A stretch of 52,184 nucleotides of DNA from Anaerolineae bacterium (GTDB lineage: Bacteria > Chloroflexota > Anaerolineae > 4572-78 > J111): assembly GCA_020433805.1 (NCBI GenBank), contig JAGRBZ010000011.1, positions 1-52,184 on the forward strand. The letters run 5' to 3'. Numbering within the stretch: position 1 is the stretch's first letter; every line of letters begins with the position of its first letter. The translations under genes and the position numbers were made by a program. Below the pieces are notes generated by a model. The model was not told where the DNA came from and did no database searches. It saw only the letters and a program-made list of their open reading frames with translations. Positions 23,666 through 32,758 of this stretch are shown piece after piece.

Positions 23666-24361
23666 ATGAATTTACGCAAGATTTTCTTGCGAATCTGGGT
23701 TCGGCTATTTATGCGGCTGGCCGACCTGTTTCCACCGTTTGTCTATATCGCCATTGCCCCTTTGGGGAGTTATAAGGGCAAGAAACAGTGGTTTCAATTT
23801 ATGGGCAAGCGCTCATTTATTTCGCCTCGCGCCCAGATCGATTGCCCTCACTTTCAGACCGGCAACAAATGTTTTGTGGATGATTACGTCACCATTTATG
23901 CCCACCCCAAAGCCACGGGGCAGGTGCAGTTTGCCGATAACGTGCATATCTACCGCTGGTCGATGATTGAGTTGGGCGACGGAACCGGCTCGCTGTCTGT
24001 GGGGCGGAATACGTATATTCAATCGAGTTGTATTCTAAATGCATTTGTGGGCAGCATTATTATTGGCGAAAATTGTATGATCGCCCCACGCTGTGCGTTT
24101 TTACCGTACAATCACAGCTTTGCCGATACCGGCCGCCCCATGCGCGAGCAGCCGCTTATCAGCAAGGGAGATATTGTGCTTGAGGATGATGTTTGGCTAG
24201 GCGTTAACGTTTCGATTATGGACGGCGTAACTATCGGTCGGGGTTCCATCGTTGGGGCCGGGTCGGTGGTTACGAGTAGCGTTCCGCCGTATAGTATCGT
24301 GGTCGGTGTTCCGGCCCGTGTCGTTCGGCAGCGACAAAAAGAGGAACAATGGGATGGATAG
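23666..24361 (+). CDS. Left-handed beta-helix O-acetyltransferase
   Basis: A 231-residue hexapeptide-repeat acyltransferase. From about residue 50 onward the sequence shows isoleucine-rich hexapeptide turns, then 'LPYNHSFADTGRPM' with the conserved Asn-His, and 'VWLGVNVSIMDGVTIGRGSIVGAGSVVTSSVPPYSIVVGVPARVV', read here in pieces as the classic coil end. It should transfer acetyl from acetyl-CoA to a sugar hydroxyl. ATG 23666 is preferred, six nt after GAGG; a TTG lies 12 nt upstream. An N-terminal hydrophobic helix (about 5-35) may anchor it to the membrane. It overlaps the next gene by 13 nt. Confidence 0.88.
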   Translation: MNLRKIFLRIWVRLFMRLADLFPPFVYIAIAPLGSYKGKKQWFQFMGKRSFISPRAQIDCPHFQTGNKCFVDDYVTIYAHPKATGQVQFADNVHIYRWSMIELGDGTGSLSVGRNTYIQSSCILNAFVGSIIIGENCMIAPRCAFLPYNHSFADTGRPMREQPLISKGDIVLEDDVWLGVNVSIMDGVTIGRGSIVGAGSVVTSSVPPYSIVVGVPARVVRQRQKEEQWDG

Positions 24362-25899
24362 AAAGTAAAAAGATGGTTCTATGGGGGCGCAATTTCAAGC
24401 TTTTGGGCAGCCGCTTGGTTCATCTGGATTATGCTTTTCTAGACTCAAAGGTTCTCGTCTGGCTCTGTATTGCTTTAGGATTTATCCTCCGCTTGAAAGT
24501 GTATGTCGATAACCGGTCGTTGTGGTTAGATGAGGCGAGGCTGTCGCTCAATATTTTGAATAAATCGGTTCCACAACTATTTGGCCCGCTCGATTACGAA
24601 CAGGGCGCACCGGTTGGCTTTTTGGTGGCAGAAAAGCTGATGACCCGGATATGGGGTGATAGCGAATACGCCCTGCGTTTGATTGCTTTTTTGTCGGGAG
24701 TCGCTGCCCTTATCTTGTTCTCCTATGTTGCCCGGCATTTTCTGGATGGCAAAGCACGCTTATTAGCTGTAGCCTTCTTTGTTGTTTCGCCAACGTTAAT
24801 CTATTACTCGGCGGAAGTGAAACAGTATTCAAGCGATGTTCTCATTACACTGCTGTTATACAGCCTTGCGGTGTACTCCATCCAGTCAACGTCGTTAAGC
24901 TGGGCTACAAGCGTTGTTTTTGGTCTGGTTGGTGGGGTGGTGCTGTGGTTCTCGCATCCGGCGGTATTTGTTTTGGCCGGAATAGGCGTCTGTTTGCTGT
25001 GGTTTTCTTATCGAGAACGCCGATGGGTGTCTGTAGGACAACTACTTCTGGCGTACAGTATGTGGGGGGCGAGCCTGATTATCCTTTACAGCGTATCGCT
25101 ACGGCAACTAAAAGACAATTCCGATCTGCTGGATTATTGGGGCGAGGCGTTTATGCCCCTTATACCCCAATCGACAGCCGATCTGTATTGGTTTGCCGAC
25201 ACCTTTTGGGAGCTTTTCGATAACCCCGGCGGTTTTGAGTTTGCGGGGTTGGCCGCTTTTGTGGCCTTAATCGGCCTAGTGTGGATGGCTACAGCCCGGC
25301 GCGATCATTTGCTTCTGCTTGTTCTGCCTATCGCCTTTACGCTGCTTGCTTCGGGGTTGTACCTCTATCCTTTTCGGGGTCGATTGCTCTTGTTTCTCGT
25401 GCCGACCATTATTATTATCGTGACTGTCGGTATCGAACAGCTTCGGCTTAAGACCTTACCATCTTATCTACCCATTGCGGGATTGTGCGCGGGGGTGCTG
25501 TTATTTCATCCTTTTGTTCTGGTAGCGCAGACGGTGCTTGTTCCGGCCGGCAAGGAAGAGATGCGTCCGGTAATGCATTATATCCGCCAACATCATCAAG
25601 ATGAGGATCTTATCTATGTTTACTACGGCGGGCAAGAAGCCTTTATCTATTACTATAACCGCTATGGGTTTCAAAAAGACGATTATATTGTCGGCATTGA
25701 ATCGCGTCATAATTTAGAAGCGTATACCCACGATCTGGATAAGCTGCGGGGGCATAAACGGGTTTGGATTGTTTTTTCACATCTCTACAGCAAAGGCGAT
25801 GAGCAAGCCTTTTTCCTTTATTATCTTGATCGTATGGGTATTCAACGCGATGCCTACACAAGTGATGGTGCTGCGGTGTATTTATATGAACTTACGTAA
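24349..25899 (+). CDS. GT-C fold membrane glycosyltransferase (ArnT/PMT-like)
   Basis: A 516-residue polytopic membrane protein with roughly ten or more hydrophobic helices between residues 35 and 405 and a C-terminal soluble domain. The first external loop carries Asp61-Glu62 in 'SLWLDEARLSL', matching the acidic catalytic pair of GT-C enzymes that use polyprenyl-phosphate sugars on the outer face of the membrane. 'YYSAEVKQYSSD' is also typical. It could decorate the polymer after export. ATG 24349 overlaps the upstream gene; an ATG eight codons later is an alternative. Confidence 0.85.
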   Translation: MGWIESKKMVLWGRNFKLLGSRLVHLDYAFLDSKVLVWLCIALGFILRLKVYVDNRSLWLDEARLSLNILNKSVPQLFGPLDYEQGAPVGFLVAEKLMTRIWGDSEYALRLIAFLSGVAALILFSYVARHFLDGKARLLAVAFFVVSPTLIYYSAEVKQYSSDVLITLLLYSLAVYSIQSTSLSWATSVVFGLVGGVVLWFSHPAVFVLAGIGVCLLWFSYRERRWVSVGQLLLAYSMWGASLIILYSVSLRQLKDNSDLLDYWGEAFMPLIPQSTADLYWFADTFWELFDNPGGFEFAGLAAFVALIGLVWMATARRDHLLLLVLPIAFTLLASGLYLYPFRGRLLLFLVPTIIIIVTVGIEQLRLKTLPSYLPIAGLCAGVLLFHPFVLVAQTVLVPAGKEEMRPVMHYIRQHHQDEDLIYVYYGGQEAFIYYYNRYGFQKDDYIVGIESRHNLEAYTHDLDKLRGHKRVWIVFSHLYSKGDEQAFFLYYLDRMGIQRDAYTSDGAAVYLYELT

Positions 25900-25968
25900 T
25901 CCGGTCACCATCAAAAAGGGGTTGAAACTGCTCCGGCGCAGTTGTCTACCAAAGAAGGAGTCGTAAAA

Positions 25969-28284
25969 GTGAAAATAATGCGATATGTAGTTATTACCTT
26001 GTTTATAGTGATGATAAGTCTTCCTCTCGCCGCCCACGTTAAGGCCCAAGAGCCGGTAGAAACGGTGGTCACCAGCCTTACCGAAGCGACCTGTATTGGC
26101 GTTGGTGCCAACAACCCGGCTTTGTTGTCAGCCGACAGTGTTTGGATTGCGTGGCAAGGTGATATAACCGAAGCGCGCATGATTGTGCGCGTAACCGGGA
26201 CTGATGCGTCCCATACCATCACCCTCAACGGCCAACCCGTGGCCAAGGTGCCAACCTATCCTGCCGGTGAAGCGTGCGGCGGCCAGGAGTTTGCGCTGGA
26301 GATACCGGTTGAGGCCGTTTCTCAGGGCGAAAATCTGATTGAGATAACCAACGATGCCCTCGCCGGCGATAGCTGGACGGCGGCTAACGTTCGGCTGGAA
26401 ATCATCACCGCCAGCCCGCCGCCCGCCGAACCTACCCCCCAGGTGGGCATCGCCGCCAGCTTCACCAAACAGGAAGTCGTTTCCTTTACCAGCTCCTACG
26501 ACGGCGCTATCCAAGAGTTCAAGGCCCAAATCCCGTCGGGCGGTTTTGCCGAATGTGCTACCCTTAGCCCTACGCCATTGGTAATTTATGTCCATGGCCG
26601 CAGCAGCAGTATGGAAGAGCCGTTTAACGGTGAGATTGATGTGGCGGTTAGAAACAAAGGTTGGCTGCTGGCCGCGCCCCAACTGCACGGCAGTTGGCCT
26701 GGCCCCAGCCCTTCGCCCCCCGATCCACCAGGGCGATATGCCTATGCGTCTTTAGAGAGTCAAGCCGATATTATTGATACCATTCAATATATGCTTGACC
26801 ATTGCAACCTCAACAAAAATCGCATCTATCTCTACGGCGGTTCAATGGGCGGTCAAACCGGGCTGGTTACCGTGGCTAAATATCCCCACATCTTTGCCGC
26901 TTTGTTTGATAACAAAGGCCCGTCGGACATGGCTGATTGGTACCTGATTGATGGGGCCGGAGGCGACTTTCACAGAGATTGGATGGAACGAGAGTGTCAT
27001 ATCGGCGGCGTTCGTCAAGATCCAAATGAATATCCTTTTTGCTACCAACGGCGTTCCGGGATCAGCTTTGCCCGTAACTATTTTCACATACCGGTATCTA
27101 TCACCCATAGCCAAGCCGATACGTTGGTGCCAATTCGTCATTCTTTTGAGATGCGTGATGCCATAAACAGCTACAATCCCGATTATCCGGTTTCCGTCTT
27201 TGTCGATACAGTGGTTGGACCCGATTGCGATGATAACGGTAATTATCATTGCTACGCTCCTGACCCTAGTGACGTGCTGAACTTTTTCCAGCAGTACACG
27301 CTCAACAACAAGCCGACCCATATCAAGACCCGACTCGATATGTCGAAGCCGTTTTACTGGCTCAACGTCAGCCAAAGCGGTGGTGACCACTGGACCGCGA
27401 TTGAGTCGCAATACAGCGTCGGCACGAAAACCGTAACCACCAACGTCACCGACCCCAACCCGTTGACGCTGGGCTTCAACTTGGGTATCAACTCCCAAAC
27501 CGAGGTGTTGCCCATACCGGGCATGGGCTTGCCCGCCACCACCTACTTGATGAAAGGCGGCGGCCTGAACCAGCTAAAGAATTACAACGGTACCGGCTAT
27601 TTCACTGCCAACCTGAGCAGCACCGGCACTTATGCCTTCACCATTTCGGCCATCGGAATAACGCTGTCGGCTGCGGATGTTCTATCCGGTGACAATATTG
27701 TCTCAACTATTACCGCCACCGTCGCCGATCAGGTTGGTAATAAAGTTCCCAACGGCACAGCCGTCACCTTTGTCACCGACCAGGGTACGTTTTCGAACGG
27801 ATTTAAGAGCTACAACACAACCGTCAGCGGCGGTCAGGGGAAAGCAACCGCTGTCTTAACCACCAAGAATGACGCCGTTGTGCTGGTTACCACCGGGCTA
27901 ACATCCAATACAATAGTTATTGACGGTAATAGCAACAGCACTGAGCCGGAGTTTCATATCTATCTCTCAGCTGCGGATGCAGTATCCGGTGACAATATCG
28001 TCTCAACCATTACCGCTACTGTCGAAGATCAGTTTGGCAATGTGGCTCCCAATGGTACACCCGTCACCTTTGTTACGGATGCAGGAACCTTTGCCAATGG
28101 TTCGAAAACATTCAATACGACTGTCAGTGGCGGTCAGGGGAAAGCAATCGCTGTCTTGACCACCAAGAATGATGCCATTGTCCAGGCTACGGTTGGACTA
28201 GCATCCGACACCGTACTGATTGACGGCAACAGCAACAGCTCTGATCCTGAGGAGCGTGTCTTCCTGCCGATTGTGTTTAAATAA
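25969..28284 (+). CDS. Secreted alpha/beta-hydrolase (esterase-like) with tandem Ig-like repeats
   Basis: A 771-residue secreted protein. GTG 25969 is chosen, eight nt after GAAGGAG. Signal peptide about 1-24; a beta-rich domain (about 30-150); an alpha/beta-hydrolase domain (about 170-490) with nucleophile Ser292 in 'YGGSMGGQ', Asp384 in 'HSQADTLVP' and His474 in 'GGDHWTA', a full catalytic triad; and two bacterial Ig-like (Big_1 type) repeats of exactly 100 residues each. It ends 'ERVFLPIVFK', a short tail I associate with Chloroflexota secreted proteins. It may remove acyl groups from, or trim, the extracellular polymer. Peptidase activity (prolyl-oligopeptidase-like) cannot be excluded. 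Confidence 0.85.
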   Translation: MKIMRYVVITLFIVMISLPLAAHVKAQEPVETVVTSLTEATCIGVGANNPALLSADSVWIAWQGDITEARMIVRVTGTDASHTITLNGQPVAKVPTYPAGEACGGQEFALEIPVEAVSQGENLIEITNDALAGDSWTAANVRLEIITASPPPAEPTPQVGIAASFTKQEVVSFTSSYDGAIQEFKAQIPSGGFAECATLSPTPLVIYVHGRSSSMEEPFNGEIDVAVRNKGWLLAAPQLHGSWPGPSPSPPDPPGRYAYASLESQADIIDTIQYMLDHCNLNKNRIYLYGGSMGGQTGLVTVAKYPHIFAALFDNKGPSDMADWYLIDGAGGDFHRDWMERECHIGGVRQDPNEYPFCYQRRSGISFARNYFHIPVSITHSQADTLVPIRHSFEMRDAINSYNPDYPVSVFVDTVVGPDCDDNGNYHCYAPDPSDVLNFFQQYTLNNKPTHIKTRLDMSKPFYWLNVSQSGGDHWTAIESQYSVGTKTVTTNVTDPNPLTLGFNLGINSQTEVLPIPGMGLPATTYLMKGGGLNQLKNYNGTGYFTANLSSTGTYAFTISAIGITLSAADVLSGDNIVSTITATVADQVGNKVPNGTAVTFVTDQGTFSNGFKSYNTTVSGGQGKATAVLTTKNDAVVLVTTGLTSNTIVIDGNSNSTEPEFHIYLSAADAVSGDNIVSTITATVEDQFGNVAPNGTPVTFVTDAGTFANGSKTFNTTVSGGQGKAIAVLTTKNDAIVQATVGLASDTVLIDGNSNSSDPEERVFLPIVFK
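27661..28260 (+). repeat. Two 300-bp direct repeats encoding Ig-like domains
   Basis: Units at 27661-27960 and 27961-28260 align in register with a period of exactly 300 bp (100 codons). Identical stretches include 'SGDNIVSTITATV' and 'TTVSGGQGKA', and 'VLTTKNDA'. High nucleotide identity in the second half of each unit (for example GGCGGTCAGGGGAAAGCAA) points to a recent duplication or gene conversion. Confidence 0.85.
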
Positions 28285-28314
28285 AGAGATTGGAACTAGG
28301 TGACAGAGGAGCCA

Positions 28315-28353
28315 GCATCCTCAGATGCGGCTCCGTTCGGCATCTGAGGATGC
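28315..28353 (+). terminator. Strong hairpin after the secreted hydrolase gene
   Basis: GCATCCTCAGATGC (28315-28328) and GCATCTGAGGATGC (28340-28353) are perfect 14-bp inverted repeats with an 11-base loop, flanked by further pairing GAGGAG/CTCCTC. No U-run follows, so it is not a standard intrinsic terminator. It may be an mRNA processing or stability element or attenuator inside the long transcript. Confidence 0.5.
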
Positions 28354-28395
28354 CTCACTCCTCAAATTTGGATCTACTGAGCATAGGAATGTGTA

Positions 28396-29466
28396 ATGCC
28401 ATCAACTACAATTCATGCGGCGCGACAACCGTTGGTGAGCGTTGTTACGCCGGTATACAATACCGAAAAATATCTGGCCGAGTGTATTGAAAGCGTGTTG
28501 GCCCAGAGCTACGATAACTGGGAATACATCATCATCAACAATTGCAGCAACGACCGCTCGTTGGAGATTGCGCAGCGTTACGCCGCCCAAGACAGCCGTA
28601 TCACCATCCATAACAACACCGAGTTCTTAACGCAGATGCAAAACTGGAACCACGCCATGCGTCAAGTCTCGCCGGAAAGCTGCTACTGCAAAGTGGTGCA
28701 TGCCGACGATTGGCTCTTTCCCGATTGTATTACCCAGATGGTGGCTTTAGCCGAGCAGCATCCAACGGTGGGTATCGTGGGATCATATCGGCTGGATGAA
28801 ACTGAGGTTAATTTAGATGGATTGCCTTATCCCAGTTCGTGTGTATCGGGCCGGGATATTTGCCGGCTGGTGATGAAAAACAGCCTTTATATTTTCGGCT
28901 CACCCACATCGTTGTTAATTCGGTCTGATCTGATCAGGCAAAGAGAGAAATTTTACAACGAGGCCTATCTTCACGCGGATATGGAAGTTTGCTTTGAGCT
29001 ATTGCAAGATGTTGACTTCGGCTTTGTCCATCAGGTGCTAACGTATACGCGTCGCCACAATGAGTCATCCACCACCATTATTCACCGCTTTCTTACCAAA
29101 AGGCTGGGTGGAATACAAATGCTAAAAAAGTATGGCCCCATTTATCTAGGTTCCGATGAATATGAGACTCTCTTACAGTACAAATTAAAAAACTATTATA
29201 AGTTTTTAGCACGATGCGTTTTTGAAATGCAGAGCCGTGAGTTTTGGGACTATCATAAAAAGGAATTACAGGCAATCGGCTTACCGCTAAATCGGACGAT
29301 GCTGCTAAAGGAGTGTTTGCTCCATGCGGGCAACGTTGTCGAAACTATGAGAACGATCAAGAAAGGGTTTTCTCGTAAAAACCGTAAACAGGCAGTACCC
29401 GCTACAAAAAGTTTAAGCAGTATTGCCGGCGAACAGTCGGCAACCGTATTTGTGGAGAATAAATAG
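28396..29466 (+). CDS. GT2 family glycosyltransferase
   Basis: A 356-residue GT-A enzyme. 'PLVSVVTPVYNTEKYL' and 'YIIINNCSNDRSLEIA' form the nucleotide-binding part, 'KVVHADDWLFPDCI' the DxD-type metal site, and 'HADMEVCFELLQD' the acceptor-side acidic motif. A helical C-terminal extension (about 245-356) lacks membrane helices. It probably adds one sugar to the repeat unit in the cytoplasm. It is isolated from the upstream hydrolase gene by a hairpin and from the downstream gene by 45 bp. Confidence 0.9.
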   Translation: MPSTTIHAARQPLVSVVTPVYNTEKYLAECIESVLAQSYDNWEYIIINNCSNDRSLEIAQRYAAQDSRITIHNNTEFLTQMQNWNHAMRQVSPESCYCKVVHADDWLFPDCITQMVALAEQHPTVGIVGSYRLDETEVNLDGLPYPSSCVSGRDICRLVMKNSLYIFGSPTSLLIRSDLIRQREKFYNEAYLHADMEVCFELLQDVDFGFVHQVLTYTRRHNESSTTIIHRFLTKRLGGIQMLKKYGPIYLGSDEYETLLQYKLKNYYKFLARCVFEMQSREFWDYHKKELQAIGLPLNRTMLLKECLLHAGNVVETMRTIKKGFSRKNRKQAVPATKSLSSIAGEQSATVFVENK

Positions 29467-29511
29467 ACAATATCCACACGATTAAAGTGGTGTTAAACCA
29501 GGCCCTTACGT

Positions 29512-30381
29512 GTGAGGCAGGTAACGATAAAATTGAAACGTATTAAAAAAGATTTGTGGTCCGCTACAAAGAAAATCTATAAACATACACTGTTAAAGTC
29601 GGCTGGCGAACAGCGCATTGGTTTTATTGTGGGTTGTCAACGATCCGGCACGACGATGCTTAATAACACCTTTGATAATGACCTGCGCACAAAAGTTTAT
29701 GGCGAAGGCGGCTTAGCAAAGGGGTATGGCCGGGGTACGCCCTTTAGGCTAAAATCTTATGAAGAGGTGGCCCAGATTTTTAGCCAAGAGAAGGCTCCGC
29801 TGCTTATTGCTAAACCTCTTGTTGAAAGCCAGAATATTCTTCAGTTGCTCGATTATTTTCCTAATTCAAAGGCCATCTGGATATATCGAAACTTTAGAGA
29901 TGTAGCTAGCTCTAGCCTTAAAAAGTTTGGCAAAAATCCAACCCACTACAATTTACGGGCCGTCATCGATCCTGAACTTAGCGATCACTGGTACGCTGAA
30001 CGGGTGTCGGACACGACGCGGGAAATTGTCAAAGCCTATTTCACCGAGGATCGCCCTATTCATGATCTAAAGGCGTTGGGCTGGTATGTAAGAAATGTGC
30101 TTTTTTTTGAATTGAGGCTTGCCGACAATCCACGCGTGTTTTTGTATAATTATGAAGCGTTGGTAACCGAACCGGATAAGTGGATGCGTCATATCTATCA
30201 GTTTTTAGAGTTTGACTACCCTGGGGATAAAATTGTTGCGCATATCCATAGCGCCTCTGTCAAAAAAGGTCGGCATGTTGAGCTTAGTAGCGATATACAA
30301 GCGCTGTGCGATGAACTACTGGAAAAACTGCACGCAGTTTATGATAGCCAACAACAATCAGCAGCGTATACGTCGTTATAA
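29512..30381 (+). CDS. PAPS-dependent sulfotransferase
   Basis: A 289-residue sulfotransferase-family protein that would move sulfate from PAPS to a hydroxyl or amine. The 5'-phosphosulfate loop is 'GCQRSGTTML' at 41-50 and the 3'-phosphate site is 'IYRNFRDVASSSLKKF' near 123-139, with Arg126 and the serine cluster. 'FLYNYEALVTEP' is the typical later motif. The GTG start has only a weak ribosome site and a TTG six codons in is an alternative. Family members modify glycans, lipids or small molecules; the surrounding locus makes the polysaccharide or its lipid-linked precursor the likely acceptor. Confidence 0.86.
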   Translation: MRQVTIKLKRIKKDLWSATKKIYKHTLLKSAGEQRIGFIVGCQRSGTTMLNNTFDNDLRTKVYGEGGLAKGYGRGTPFRLKSYEEVAQIFSQEKAPLLIAKPLVESQNILQLLDYFPNSKAIWIYRNFRDVASSSLKKFGKNPTHYNLRAVIDPELSDHWYAERVSDTTREIVKAYFTEDRPIHDLKALGWYVRNVLFFELRLADNPRVFLYNYEALVTEPDKWMRHIYQFLEFDYPGDKIVAHIHSASVKKGRHVELSSDIQALCDELLEKLHAVYDSQQQSAAYTSL

Positions 30382-30465
30382 ATCTAACTTTTTTCTAATA
30401 TTTTTCCTAAGAAGTTTTTAGTATACCATAGTATAGTAGGTATTCACCCTCTAAGGAGGGGAGAA

Positions 30466-31653
30466 GTGGGTGTAATGCTAACAGGTCATCACTTGATTTA
30501 CTTTGCGCCTGAGACCTGGGATGGGCTGTGGCGAAATCGGCAGCAGTTAATGTCGTTATTTGCCCGGTGTAATCAGGTGCTTTATGTTGAAGAGATACCT
30601 CGACTGAAAAAGGTTGTTAAAAAAGTGCGGCAGGGGACGCTATCCGTTAGTGACTTTAAGCGTCCCCCTGTACGTCAGGTCGCCGAATCCCTCTTTGTAT
30701 TTCAATACCCGCTACTGGGAGCACACAATAATCGGCCTGTATTACGATATCTAACTGACTGGGCTAGAAGATCGGCGTTAAAGAAGACATTAACCTCACT
30801 CAAGGTTGAAAAACCGATTGTGTGGATACATCGGCCTGAAATGGTTGATATGATTGACGAACTGCCTGATTGGTCGATGCTCATTTATCACGTTGTTGAT
30901 GAATACAGCGCCTATGGCGGGCAATCATCAGCGAGCCGTCAACGCACTGCTGAGCGTGAGCAGAAGTTGATGGAAATAGCCGATGTGGTTGTTGTTGTCT
31001 CAGATGAACTTTACAAGAGTAAAAGTCCGTATAATCCTAATACCTATTTGGTGCGGAACGGCGTAAATTTTGATGCATTTGACCGTGCGTTGAAAGATGA
31101 TTTTTTGCCGGACGTATTTCAAACTATTCCTCAACCTCGACTGGGATACAGCGGCAGTATCGGGGATCGGCTCGATTTTGAAATGCTAACGGAAGTAGCC
31201 TTACATCATACGGATTGGTCGTTGGTGTTTTTAGGGGCCGACAATGTTTCACCACGCGCTAGAAAACAGTGGGAAGCTTTAAAGTCTTTGCCCAATGTTT
31301 ATGAACTCGGCCCTGTCAGTGCTGACCAAGTCCCTTATTTCGTTAAGGGATTTAATGTCGGGCTAATGCCGTACATTCAAAATAACTTCTCTCATAATAT
31401 CAGCCCTTTAAAATTGTATGATTATTTAGCTGCCGGTCTGCCCATTGCCTGTATTGATATTCCGGCAGTACAGGATTTTGCTGCCCATATCCATATAGCA
31501 AAAAATCCACAAGATTTTGCTTGCGCTTTAAAAAGTGCGTTGGCCGATAGTTCAGAAGAGCGCAAACGCGAGCGCATCGATCTGGCTAAACAAAATACGT
31601 GGGAAGCCAGAGTCGATCAATTGTCAAAAATTATAGAAAGACATTTAGTTTAG
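30466..31653 (+). CDS. GT4-like glycosyltransferase
   Basis: A 395-residue GT-B protein. GTG 30466 is chosen because AAGGAGG lies about seven nt upstream; an ATG three codons later is too far from it. The N-terminal domain includes 'HHLIYFAPETWDGLWRNRQQL' (residues 8-28), a start common among exopolysaccharide transferases. The donor site has 'PRLGYSGSIGDRLD' and 'HNISPLKLYDYLAAGLPIACID'. It probably adds a sugar in the cytoplasm. Acceptor and donor are unknown. Confidence 0.87.
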   Translation: MGVMLTGHHLIYFAPETWDGLWRNRQQLMSLFARCNQVLYVEEIPRLKKVVKKVRQGTLSVSDFKRPPVRQVAESLFVFQYPLLGAHNNRPVLRYLTDWARRSALKKTLTSLKVEKPIVWIHRPEMVDMIDELPDWSMLIYHVVDEYSAYGGQSSASRQRTAEREQKLMEIADVVVVVSDELYKSKSPYNPNTYLVRNGVNFDAFDRALKDDFLPDVFQTIPQPRLGYSGSIGDRLDFEMLTEVALHHTDWSLVFLGADNVSPRARKQWEALKSLPNVYELGPVSADQVPYFVKGFNVGLMPYIQNNFSHNISPLKLYDYLAAGLPIACIDIPAVQDFAAHIHIAKNPQDFACALKSALADSSEERKRERIDLAKQNTWEARVDQLSKIIERHLV

Positions 31654-31676
31654 AAATATAAAGCTGAGGTAATCGG

Positions 31677-32723
31677 ATGAATTTACCAGATGTGGTTAGG
31701 TATTGGCATATTCTCAAGAAACGATGGTGGGTGCCGGTAATTCTGGTTGTTGTTACGCTCGGAACAATGGTAACAGCCTCGCTACTGGCTGAGCCGGTGT
31801 ATCAAGCCGAGGTTCGTTTTCAGGTAACGGGTGCTCCGCCCGGAGATGTTAATATTTTTCAGGCGTTTGGTCGCTCTTCCTTAAGAGATGAAATCTTTTA
31901 TACAAAAGAGAATTTCACCAGCGTATTAGGTACCCTTGATATGGCCTGGCGTGTTAAAAGAACGCTGGATTTAAGTATTGATGCAGAAGATTTAATGAAT
32001 ATGATTACTATCGAAGGCGTGGATGGATCGGACTTTACAAAGATTATGGTACAGTCAAATGATCCCCAACTGTCAGCAGACATTGCCAACGAGATCATGG
32101 TGCAAGGGTTGTTGAAGTATGGCGAAATTATGTCACGCGGGGCATCCAACGGGCGCAGCTTTATTGACATGCAGTTGGATCAGATTGGAAAAGATTTAGA
32201 GGAAGCCCAACAGAAGCTCATTACGTTTAAGATCGAAAATCGCATTGGTGATCTTGACTCGGTGGTTAGTTCACAACAAATTCTCATCCGCTCTCTTAAT
32301 TTGTCTAGGGATGAAGCGCTGGCCAAAGGGGACATGCAAACAGCATCTAATTATGACGATTTAATTAGCGAGCGAACACTGGAATTACAAGATCAAGTTC
32401 AATTAAGCAATCAGTATGCTGCTTTGCAAGACAAAGTTACCCAACTTTCCCAAACCCACAATTTTCTCTTAGAAAAACAGATCGAAGCGCAATTGAAAGA
32501 AGATGCTATTTCGAATTTGGGATTTATTCAGCCGCTTAGCGAGGCTAGAGTACCGACCGATCCGGAACCACCAATTCGAGTTAGTCTTTTGGCGCTTGGT
32601 TTTGCTTTAAGCCTGGTTCTTGGCGTGGTCCTCGTTTTCATTTTGGAATACCTCGAAAATCAACTCAATACGTCTAAAGTGGAAATGGTGCCGCCAAAAT
32701 CGGAAGACATGTTAACGATTTAG
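31677..32723 (+). CDS. Wzz-like polysaccharide chain-length/co-polymerase protein
   Basis: A 348-residue protein with the Wzz domain layout: a cytoplasmic start 'DVVRYWHILKKRWWV', a first membrane helix (about 18-38), an extracytoplasmic coiled-coil region (about 130-285), a Pro-rich segment 'ARVPTDPEPPIR' and a second helix (about 303-325). There is no C-terminal tyrosine kinase domain and no separate kinase gene nearby. Wzz proteins set polymer length with a Wzy polymerase; a Wzy-like gene lies 2.7 kb downstream. Confidence 0.88.
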   Translation: MNLPDVVRYWHILKKRWWVPVILVVVTLGTMVTASLLAEPVYQAEVRFQVTGAPPGDVNIFQAFGRSSLRDEIFYTKENFTSVLGTLDMAWRVKRTLDLSIDAEDLMNMITIEGVDGSDFTKIMVQSNDPQLSADIANEIMVQGLLKYGEIMSRGASNGRSFIDMQLDQIGKDLEEAQQKLITFKIENRIGDLDSVVSSQQILIRSLNLSRDEALAKGDMQTASNYDDLISERTLELQDQVQLSNQYAALQDKVTQLSQTHNFLLEKQIEAQLKEDAISNLGFIQPLSEARVPTDPEPPIRVSLLALGFALSLVLGVVLVFILEYLENQLNTSKVEMVPPKSEDMLTI

Positions 32724-32758
32724 ACGGTTTGCGTAATGCGCTGTCCTGAGATTATACA

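Noticed and set aside
30421..30445. Near-palindromic TATAC/GTATA run before the GT4 gene at 30466 as an operator or promoter
   Set aside because: The symmetry is imperfect and AT-rich runs of this size arise by chance; no -35 box at proper spacing was found.
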